This document shows, piece after piece, positions 1-6,564 of a stretch of 12,526 nucleotides of DNA. A program made the translations under genes and the position numbers. Where the stretch lies: positions 1 through 12,526 of the forward strand of contig JAKAWN010000183.1 in NCBI GenBank assembly GCA_021827245.1, written 5' to 3'. The notes beneath the pieces are model-generated. The model worked only from the letters and a program-made list of their open reading frames with translations. It made no database searches and was not told the DNA's origin. The stretch comes from Acidobacteriota bacterium (GTDB taxonomy: Bacteria > Acidobacteriota > Terriglobia > UBA7540). Numbering within the stretch: position 1 is the first letter of the stretch; each line of letters begins with the position of its first letter.

Positions 1-157
1 CCCGCCCGGCTCGCCAGCCCCCACCCCTGCCCTGCCATCGAGAGCCTCAACACGCTTCCCAGACCCCTGGCATCCGTAGGGCTCTCAACCCGACTCCTCA
101 AAAACCGACTTCGCCCTGCGGCGACCTCATCAGAACAAATTTACCGTGAAATTTAAC
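1..157. other. Left-edge stretch with no supportable gene
   Basis: Pyrimidine-rich, GC-rich DNA. Frame 1 is open from base 1 to a TAA at 154-156 (about 51 codons), but the translation is Pro/Arg/Ser-rich with no recognisable motif, and another forward frame is open almost as far, as expected for stop-poor GC-rich DNA. A small stem-loop (111-115 paired with 120-124, 4-base loop) is visible but has no T-run, so it is not a convincing terminator. It could hold the tail of an upstream gene, but nothing shows this. Confidence 0.4.
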
Positions 158-186
158 TTGACAAGCGACTTGGCATCTAATATATG
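158..186 (+). promoter_or_regulatory. Putative sigma-70 promoter of the GntR-led gene cluster
   Basis: A perfect TTGACA -35 box lies at 158-163. At 17 bp spacing follows TATATG (181-186), or at 16 bp ATATAT (180-185), as the -10 box. The surrounding bases are AT-rich compared with the GC-rich DNA to the left. It sits 25 bp upstream of the GntR start codon, so a transcript from here would have a short leader. No comparably good promoter was seen in the short gaps before the other genes, which fits transcription of much of the cluster from this point. Confidence 0.55.
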
Positions 187-209
187 GTCGACTTCTAGGA
201 TATCCATAT
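182..209. promoter_or_regulatory. Inverted repeat, candidate autoregulatory operator
   Basis: ATATGG at 182-187 is the reverse complement of CCATAT at 204-209, with 16 bases between. The left arm overlaps the predicted -10 box, and the right arm lies between the Shine-Dalgarno-like TAGGA (196-200) and the GntR start codon. An 8-bp palindrome, GGATATCC (198-205), is nested in it. FadR-type GntR proteins often bind short palindromes over their own promoters, so this is a reasonable candidate. The arms are short and could be chance. Confidence 0.3.
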
Positions 210-210
210 T

Positions 211-930
211 ATGAGAAATACGTTCAGAAGAAAAACGGTAAAGATGTCAGTCGCCGACTATATTCTCGACGCCATCATCAGCCGCGAACTTCGGCCGGGC
301 ACACGAATCCTTGAAAGCCAAATGGCCAACTCACTTGGGGTCGCAAAGACGACTCTGCGAGAAGCTCTAATAGACCTGGAGCGCCAGGGTGTTCTGATGG
401 GGTCCGACAACCGAGGCACTTACGTGACCGAGCTGACAGGTGAAGATGTTCGGGACATCTACGGTGTCCGCATAAAGCTCGAGCCGGAGGCTGGGGTGCT
501 TGCCCATCGCCGAATTTCGGCCCCAGAGCAGGCAGAGCTGGCCACCTTGCTCGAACGAATGCGCGCCGCGGGGTTGCGAAAGGACTACCTCAACGCCCAA
601 AAAGCCGATCTGGCTTTTCACCAACTGATTTGGAACGTGTCAGGAAATCTGGCGCTGGAGAAGGCGCTTAATGCGGTTTCGGTTCCTATGTTTGCGTTCA
701 GCGGCCTTTATCTGTTACAGCGGTTTGCCGCCAATCCCTCGGACTACGCGAGAATCTGCAATGATCACGCGGCAATGCTGAAAGTGTTGAAGGAAGGTCC
801 GCCCGAGAAAGTCCGGAAGGTATTTGAGGATAAATTGGAAGTCTTCGAAGAAGAGAACTGGGCGGTGGCTGGAAAGCTTGATTCGGGCCGCAACCAGGAG
901 CGGCATGCGGTGCAGCAAGGGACTATTTGA
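211..930 (+). CDS. GntR family transcriptional regulator, FadR subfamily (FCD domain)
   Basis: A 239-residue cytoplasmic DNA-binding regulator, of normal length for FadR/FCD-type GntR proteins. Residues about 12-75 are the winged helix-turn-helix: a helix with ADYILDAI, then RELRPGTRILE, the recognition region LGVAKTTLREAL (42-53), and the wing GTYVTEL (69-75). Residues about 79-225 are the all-helical FCD effector domain, with the D133-x-x-x-H137 pair and H186 that usually bind a metal. The third usual histidine, 22 residues after H186, is K208 here. FCD regulators commonly sense small carboxylates such as sugar acids and mostly act as repressors. The ATG at 211 has TAGGA 10 bases upstream; an ATG at 244 is a possible alternative. 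Only 26 bases separate it from the receptor gene, so it probably leads the operon and controls it. The family is secure; the ligand is unknown. Confidence 0.93.
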   Translation: MRNTFRRKTVKMSVADYILDAIISRELRPGTRILESQMANSLGVAKTTLREALIDLERQGVLMGSDNRGTYVTELTGEDVRDIYGVRIKLEPEAGVLAHRRISAPEQAELATLLERMRAAGLRKDYLNAQKADLAFHQLIWNVSGNLALEKALNAVSVPMFAFSGLYLLQRFAANPSDYARICNDHAAMLKVLKEGPPEKVRKVFEDKLEVFEEENWAVAGKLDSGRNQERHAVQQGTI

Positions 931-944
931 CTTCCCGGAATAAC

Positions 945-950
945 GGAGGA
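945..950 (+). promoter_or_regulatory. Shine-Dalgarno site fixing the receptor start
   Basis: GGAGGA lies 6 bases before the ATG at 957. It favours that start over the in-frame TTG at 927, which overlaps the end of the regulator gene and would add ten residues ahead of a normal signal peptide. Confidence 0.8.
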
Positions 951-956
951 TGCGTC

Positions 957-3900
957 ATGAACAACTCCAGCAGGAACCTGGTCAATAAGACAGCGTGCGT
1001 CTTTTCAATCTTTCTCTTTTTACTCGCGAGCTCGTGGTGCTGGGCTCAGATTGACATGGGGAGTGTCTCGGGTACCGTGAAGGACCCGGCTGGGGCTGTG
1101 GTGCCGGGTGTCCATCTGACGCTAACGAATGAACAGACGAACGTCACCCAGCAGGCCAAGTCGTTGTCGAGTGGAACGTACGTGTTCCCGGTGATTCCAC
1201 CGGGATTCTATACTCTGAAGGCGGAAGCCAGCGGATTCAAAACTTACGTGGAGACGCACATACAGGTACAGATTCAACACACGGTGACGGCCGATGTTAA
1301 CCTTGAGTTGGGCGCCGTCAAGCAACAGGTGACCGTTACTTCCGCGGCTCCACTGCTTCAGGCGCAGAGTGCTTCCCTCGGCCAAACCATCGGTACGAAC
1401 CACGTCAACGACCTGCCGCTCAACGGCCGCAACTGGCTCACGCTGGCGCAGGTTCAGTCTGGGAATATTGCCGCGGCTCCCCAAGGAGGTGTCTTTGCGA
1501 ACGGCGTGGAACCAGGCCAGGCGGACTATCGGCTGAACGGCATCAATGATAATCTGGAAACCTGGGGCGGCAATCAAATCGCGCCCATCCCGGACGCGAT
1601 CCAGGAGTTCAAACTCCAGGAAGGCAACAACAGCGCAGAATTTGGCCACTCCATCGGGACCGTCGTGAACGCCGTGACGAAGTCCGGCACCAACCAGTTT
1701 CACGGCGATTTGTTTGAATACAATCGCAACGAGGTTTATGACGCCAATGGTTTCTTTAACAATCTACACCATGTTACCACGAAGCCCAAATATCGCCAAA
1801 ATCAGTTTGGCGGCACGATCGGGGGGCCCGTTCTCATCCCGCACGTGTACAATGGCAAAGACAAGACATTCTTCTTCTTCGATTATCAGCATACGCTGAT
1901 CGACCAGGCGGCCACGTTCAACGACACGATACCGACCAACTTGATGCGAAGCAGCGGCTTCACGGATCTCCAGCAGCTCATCACGGGCAATAGCGGGACG
2001 GAAAAAGACGCGCTCGGACGCATCTTCCCCCACGGAACCGTTTTCGATCCCGCCACAACTCGTGATGTGGCCGCCGGCGCTACGGATCCGGTCACCGGGT
2101 TGAAGAACACCACGAGCAAGACGATCACGGTTCGCGACCCGTTCTACAGCGGAAGTCTGCTCGGCACGACGGACTTCGCCACGGCTGCCAACGAAGCGCT
2201 GCTCAACATGATTCCTTCCGGCCGGATCGACCCGAACGCCGTCAAGCTGCTGATGTTGCTGCCGGGCCCGACCGAGACAGCAAACACGAAATGCCCGTCG
2301 TGGTTGTCGGCGTGCGGCACCCTCCGGAACGACTACTTCGCCCACGTGCCAAGAACCGTCACGCAGAACCAATGGGATCTAAGGGGAGACCAGAATTTCA
2401 GCGCGAAAGACAGGCTTTCTGCAGTCCTCAGCCGGGCTACGAACATTTCAAGCGATTTTCGGCCTTTCCCGGGTATCGCGGGCGGAAATAGGGCAATAAA
2501 CTCTGCAGGAGTCGGCCTAAACTGGCTGCTGGACGTGAGCGAAACCCACATCTTCTCGCCCACCGTGGTCAACGAAGCCCGTCTGGGCATCAACCACGGC
2601 TACCAAACCAGGATCGAAGCCGGCGCCAGCGACCTTGGAATTCCCGCGCAATACGGCATTCAAGGCATCCCGCAGTTTCAGTACAATGGCGGGCTCCCAG
2701 CCTTTGAAATCAGCGGCTTCAACGAGTGGGGCGGGCGCCAATTTGACCCCACCATCCAGACCGACGGCGCTAAGGAGTTCAGCGACAACGTGACGTGGCT
2801 TCGCGGCAGGCACGAAATCAAGACGGGCGTCCAGTACGACCTTGTCTATGGCCACATCCTTCAGCCGGCGTTCGGCAAAGGCATCACCTATTTTAACGGA
2901 CAGTATGCCGACATTCCGAATCAAAACAGCGGCTTGGTCGGTATCGCGCAAATGCTGCTGATCCCGACCACAGACTCGCTGGACAGCAGTTACAACAATT
3001 TGGGCGGGCTGAGCGCTTACGCGATTTCCAACTTTGCGACATCCGAGTATAACGCCAACTATTGGGGCCTCTACGTTCAAGATAACTGGAGGGTCACACC
3101 GCACTTCACCGCGAACCTGGGCCTTCGCTGGGACTACTTCGGGCCTTACAACGACACCAACGGCGCGGAAGCTAACTTTATTGAGCCGAACGATGGACCC
3201 GGGGGCGCTTACTTCATCGCCCACACGGGTTGCGAAACGCCGCGCTCGTCGACCTTCAATGCGCTGCTGACCAGCTACAGCATTAATGTGGTGTGCCAGC
3301 CCGGCAATACCGTCAACGAGACGCAAAAAACCAACTTTGCCCCGCGTATCGGGCTTGCCTACCGCGTACGTCCGAGGCTGGTCGTGCGGGCCGGCTACGG
3401 CGTAGCCTATGGCGCCTTTGACAGCGTCGGCTACGGCGGGACGATGGGCACCAATTACCCGTTCCAGTTCACCATCAGTTCGCCGCCTACGACCTCGCAA
3501 ATTCCTATCACGCTCTCGAATGGCCAAACCGCCACCATCGAGAATACCTTTTCCACCATCAACACTCAAAGCGCCCTGGGGGTCAACGGGCAAGGCCTGG
3601 GCCTCGTCGGCAAACAGTATAACTACCAGACCCCCTATACCCAGAGCTTAAATTTCAATGTGCAGGATCAGTTTACGGACCACGACTCGATCCAGGTTGG
3701 TTACGTGGGAACGCTGGGAAGGCACCTTGATGTTTTCGTGCAGCAAAATATCCCCGCACAAATCCTTCCCGTGGGCACAAATGTCGCCAACTACCGTCCC
3801 TTCGCGAATCTTAGTTCCGGACAGTTGCTGGAAACGGCCGCGACGAGCAACTACCACTCTTTGCAGGCTGTTTATGAACATCGCTTCGCCAACGGACTCG

Positions 3901-4634
3901 CTCTGAACGCGAACTATACCTACGGTAAGTGCATGTCCGACGACAACGGTAAGGGCGCCTTGTCGAGTTCTAACCGGGGAGGCACATGGGTGCCAGGGTG
4001 GGGCGTCGCTCACGAATACGCGTTATGCCCCGGCGATGCGACGCACGTGTTTCATGTGTATGGCGAATACGCTCTGCCTTTCGGGAAAGGCGAACGCTTC
4101 ATGGCCCACGCTAACAGGCTCGCCAATGCTGTCTTCGGCGGCTGGCAGATCAACTACATCTTCACTTATCAGAGCGGATTTCCCGTCAATATCGGGTGCC
4201 CGAAAGGAACGACCGGTAACCTTGGATGCTATGCGCTTAAGGTTCCCGGTCAAAACCCCTATGCGGGACCTCATGACCACACCCAATGGCTTAACCCGGC
4301 TGCTTTCAACCAGCCATGCCAATTGGGCCCCTCGGGAGTTATACCCAACAGCCCGGCAGGTTGCGTTCCCTTGACCGGTTTGGGACTACTCGGCGGACAG
4401 GCAAACCAGGTGCGAGCGCCAGGATGGAGCGATCTCGACGCTTCCATTTTCAAGAACTTTTCAATGACAGAGCATGCAAAGCTGCAAATTCGTTTAGAGG
4501 CCTTCAACGCGATCAATGCGGTTGAGTTTGGAGGCCCGGGCCAGCTCAATTTCACCACGAGCAACTTCAGCAATATAACCGGCTTGCGCGTCGGCGCCCG
4601 CGTCGTGCAAATAGCTGGGAAAATCCTCTTCTGA
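957..4634 (+). CDS. TonB-dependent receptor with carboxypeptidase-regulatory-like domain (acidobacterial type)
   Basis: A 1225-residue outer-membrane receptor thought to import large glycan or glycoside ligands using TonB energy. Residues 1-30 form a Sec signal peptide (hydrophobic AC-VFSIFLFLLASSW, cleavage after CWA). Residues about 35-115 are a carboxypeptidase-regulatory-like beta-sandwich, starting GSVSGTVKDPAG. The plug covers roughly 140-260, opening with LPLNGRNW (153-160) and including VTKSGTNQFHGDLFEYNRN. The rest is the beta-barrel, rich in aromatic and Asn-containing strands, and the protein ends in phenylalanine as outer-membrane barrels usually do. The size and domain order match the large Oar-like receptor family abundant in Acidobacteria. 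No SusD-like lipoprotein gene is adjacent, unlike Bacteroidetes systems. It directly follows the GntR gene and precedes two exported hydrolases, which points to a carbohydrate ligand, though that is inference. Confidence 0.93.
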   Translation: MNNSSRNLVNKTACVFSIFLFLLASSWCWAQIDMGSVSGTVKDPAGAVVPGVHLTLTNEQTNVTQQAKSLSSGTYVFPVIPPGFYTLKAEASGFKTYVETHIQVQIQHTVTADVNLELGAVKQQVTVTSAAPLLQAQSASLGQTIGTNHVNDLPLNGRNWLTLAQVQSGNIAAAPQGGVFANGVEPGQADYRLNGINDNLETWGGNQIAPIPDAIQEFKLQEGNNSAEFGHSIGTVVNAVTKSGTNQFHGDLFEYNRNEVYDANGFFNNLHHVTTKPKYRQNQFGGTIGGPVLIPHVYNGKDKTFFFFDYQHTLIDQAATFNDTIPTNLMRSSGFTDLQQLITGNSGTEKDALGRIFPHGTVFDPATTRDVAAGATDPVTGLKNTTSKTITVRDPFYSGSLLGTTDFATAANEALLNMIPSGRIDPNAVKLLMLLPGPTETANTKCPSWLSACGTLRNDYFAHVPRTVTQNQWDLRGDQNFSAKDRLSAVLSRATNISSDFRPFPGIAGGNRAINSAGVGLNWLLDVSETHIFSPTVVNEARLGINHGYQTRIEAGASDLGIPAQYGIQGIPQFQYNGGLPAFEISGFNEWGGRQFDPTIQTDGAKEFSDNVTWLRGRHEIKTGVQYDLVYGHILQPAFGKGITYFNGQYADIPNQNSGLVGIAQMLLIPTTDSLDSSYNNLGGLSAYAISNFATSEYNANYWGLYVQDNWRVTPHFTANLGLRWDYFGPYNDTNGAEANFIEPNDGPGGAYFIAHTGCETPRSSTFNALLTSYSINVVCQPGNTVNETQKTNFAPRIGLAYRVRPRLVVRAGYGVAYGAFDSVGYGGTMGTNYPFQFTISSPPTTSQIPITLSNGQTATIENTFSTINTQSALGVNGQGLGLVGKQYNYQTPYTQSLNFNVQDQFTDHDSIQVGYVGTLGRHLDVFVQQNIPAQILPVGTNVANYRPFANLSSGQLLETAATSNYHSLQAVYEHRFANGLALNANYTYGKCMSDDNGKGALSSSNRGGTWVPGWGVAHEYALCPGDATHVFHVYGEYALPFGKGERFMAHANRLANAVFGGWQINYIFTYQSGFPVNIGCPKGTTGNLGCYALKVPGQNPYAGPHDHTQWLNPAAFNQPCQLGPSGVIPNSPAGCVPLTGLGLLGGQANQVRAPGWSDLDASIFKNFSMTEHAKLQIRLEAFNAINAVEFGGPGQLNFTTSNFSNITGLRVGARVVQIAGKILF

Positions 4635-4812
4635 GGAGAGCGGCAACCGAAGTACGTGTCCTTCGGCTGGCGTGCAGCGTAAGCGCAACGAAGGATTACC
4701 AGGAAAATTTGCGCAAAATGAACAACCCTCCACAGAGGCTGCAGAGATTAGGGACGAGAGACCGAATCTCCTTCACTCTGTGCCTGTCTGGTTGATTATT
4801 AGGAGAACTGCA
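4635..4812 (+). other. Intergenic leader before the GH79-like gene, with small stem-loops
   Basis: This 178-base gap contains a perfect 6-bp stem (CCGAAG 4647-4652 with CTTCGG 4661-4666, 8-base loop) shortly after the receptor stop, and a looser stem (GAGATT 4744-4749 with AATCTC 4765-4770). Neither is followed by a T-run, so they are not classic terminators. They could reduce read-through or protect the 3' end of the receptor message. The reading frame is open through much of the gap, but the upstream extension of the next gene has no good ribosome site and would bury its signal peptide. Confidence 0.35.
4801..4805 (+). promoter_or_regulatory. Shine-Dalgarno site fixing a GTG start
   Basis: AGGAG lies 7 bases before the GTG at 4813. 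This start puts the basic n-region and hydrophobic core of the signal peptide at the very N-terminus, whereas the in-frame GTG at 4672 would add 47 residues in front of it. Confidence 0.75.
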
Positions 4813-6435
4813 GTGAGAGTTCGCCGAGGGATCTCGCTCGCCATCTGCCTCTGTTGCGTCGTAGTGCTGTCGGCTTCGGCTGCTCCCTTTCCGACAGCTC
4901 GCGTAACGTTGCGCATCAACACCGCGTCCCGCGAATTTAAGATCCCGCCAGGTTTTGTCGGCCTGGGCTTTGAAACAGCGAGCGAATTGCCTGACCACTA
5001 CGGCGTTTCCGGCTATTTCTTCACCCCAAAGAATATCCAACTCATTACTCTGTTCAAGAATATCGGTGTCAAGACCATTCGGCTGGGCGGAGACACGGTT
5101 GACGGCCATGGCAGGAGGAATTGCGATGTGCCCATCCCCACGGACGCCGATATCCACCACCTCTTTAAGTTCGCCCAGGCGGCGGGCATTAAGGTGATCT
5201 ATTCGCTTCGCCTGCTCAACCCGACCGCCTGCGCCATCCCGGATCTCCCCTCGGTTGACGCACGCATTGCCGGTTACATCTTGGACCATTACCGGGCGAA
5301 CCTTGACAGCTTTGCCATTGGCAACGAACCAGACGTGCGTGGATACCATACTTACGCGAGCCATGTGGTCGATCCGCTGATCTATGAGACTGTGGCCGGG
5401 GACCCCGGAAGCGCCTACCCGTCATATCTTGCAGACTGGCGTCGCGTGGCGAAGGCTGTTCTCACAGCTGTGCCAGACGCAAAGTTCTCTGGACCGGACA
5501 CAGCCGTTTCGCGCTCAGGCACGTTTACGCCGAACCCGTCTACCGGGATTTCCTGGACGCAAGCATTTGCCCGCGATGAGAAGAACTCCGGACACCTCGC
5601 AGCCGCAACTCAGCACGAATACGTTTGGGGGAAACCCGGCGACACGACGGCACAGCAGGCCATTAACAATATGTTGTCACCGGCATGGGACAACGATACT
5701 TCCATCGGAACTCAACCGGCGGGAAAAGGAGCGAAGACCTTCACTCCCTACCCTTACCTATACAACCACAACCTTCTGCCGATAGTCCGGCTTGGCATAC
5801 CTTACCGGATGACAGAAGCAAACGATTGCCTCCATGGAGTTGACGGCGCTAGTAACGGGTTCTCCGCGGCGCTGTGGGCCCTGGATTATATGCATTGGTG
5901 GGCTGCTCATCACATGGCCAGCGTCCATTTTCATAACAACCCCTGGATTCCGACTGATACCGTTGTCCCTGATCCTAATCCCTGCCCTGCTTCAGGCTGC
6001 GGGAACTACCGTGTCACTCCCAAGGGCTACGGGATGAAGGCGTTTGAGCTTGGAAGCCATGGTTACGTTGAACCGGTTGCAATTTCCAATCCGCGAAATA
6101 TTAATCTGACGGCCTACGCTGTCGGCGATGCCCATGATCTTTACGTTACCATTATCAACAAAACGCATTCCTCAACGCATGATGCCACCGCTGCCGAAGT
6201 GACAATTCAACCGAAGCATTTCAAGGCTGCGGCCGCTTCCTGGATCTCTCTGACTGACGGCCAGCCCGGCAACGCCTCTCTTATGACCGCAGCGCTGGGT
6301 GGAGCGCCGATCACCAACCATTCGCGGTGGGTGGGCAAGTGGAAGCCGCTTCACGCAGGCAAGAACGGCAACGTTACACTGACGGTGCAGGCGACAACCG
6401 CTGCGGTGGTTAAAATTCGTGCAGCCAGCCAGTAA
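4813..6435 (+). CDS. Exported clan GH-A glycoside hydrolase, GH79-like (beta-glucuronidase/heparanase type)
   Basis: A 540-residue exported retaining glycosidase. Residues 1-23 or 24 are a Sec signal peptide (MRVRRG, then a hydrophobic core, cleavage near SASA-A). A TIM barrel follows from about 35 to 410: FVGLGFE near the first strand, IRLGGDTVDGHG, and the clan GH-A acid/base motif AIGNEPD with E172. The probable nucleophile is E335 in YRMTEAND; 163 residues between the two glutamates fits strands 4 and 7 of the barrel. Residues about 420-540 form a C-terminal beta-sandwich like the GH79 C-terminal domain, ending in repeated hydrophobic strands. The opening motifs resemble bacterial GH79 beta-glucuronidases, including those of Acidobacteria; GH39 or GH30 relatives are the alternatives. 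If GH79 is right it would release a glucuronic acid, consistent with the sugar-acid enzymes downstream. Clan is well supported, family moderately, substrate inferred. Confidence 0.78.
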   Translation: MRVRRGISLAICLCCVVVLSASAAPFPTARVTLRINTASREFKIPPGFVGLGFETASELPDHYGVSGYFFTPKNIQLITLFKNIGVKTIRLGGDTVDGHGRRNCDVPIPTDADIHHLFKFAQAAGIKVIYSLRLLNPTACAIPDLPSVDARIAGYILDHYRANLDSFAIGNEPDVRGYHTYASHVVDPLIYETVAGDPGSAYPSYLADWRRVAKAVLTAVPDAKFSGPDTAVSRSGTFTPNPSTGISWTQAFARDEKNSGHLAAATQHEYVWGKPGDTTAQQAINNMLSPAWDNDTSIGTQPAGKGAKTFTPYPYLYNHNLLPIVRLGIPYRMTEANDCLHGVDGASNGFSAALWALDYMHWWAAHHMASVHFHNNPWIPTDTVVPDPNPCPASGCGNYRVTPKGYGMKAFELGSHGYVEPVAISNPRNINLTAYAVGDAHDLYVTIINKTHSSTHDATAAEVTIQPKHFKAAAASWISLTDGQPGNASLMTAALGGAPITNHSRWVGKWKPLHAGKNGNVTLTVQATTAAVVKIRAASQ

Positions 6436-6501
6436 GTTGGGCAGGTTCAGACTATTCAGAATGACGCACTTCAAATATCTGGCACGACCGGGTCCAGGCG
6501 G

Positions 6502-6537
6502 TGACCAATCTTGGTGTCGGTGGAACACCATTGGTCA
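6502..6537 (+). promoter_or_regulatory. Nested inverted repeat (hairpin or GntR-type operator) upstream of the DUF6259-like gene
   Basis: TGACCAAT (6502-6509) is the exact complement of ATTGGTCA (6530-6537). Inside, after a 3-base bulge, GGTGT (6513-6517) pairs with ACACC (6525-6529) around a 7-base loop. The same bases also make smaller palindromes of ACCA/TGGT half-sites (6504-6515 and 6527-6535), the kind of half-site FadR-type GntR regulators often bind. It ends 27 bases before the next start codon. There is no T-run, so a terminator is unlikely; an operator or RNA processing hairpin is more likely. Confidence 0.5.
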
Positions 6538-6564
6538 ATTCTCATAATTAGTGAGGGAGTTGAA

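Noticed and set aside
2517..3593. Long minus-strand open frame of 358 codons inside the receptor gene
   Set aside because: It is antisense to a clear receptor coding sequence, has no recognisable domain, and arises from GC-rich codon bias.
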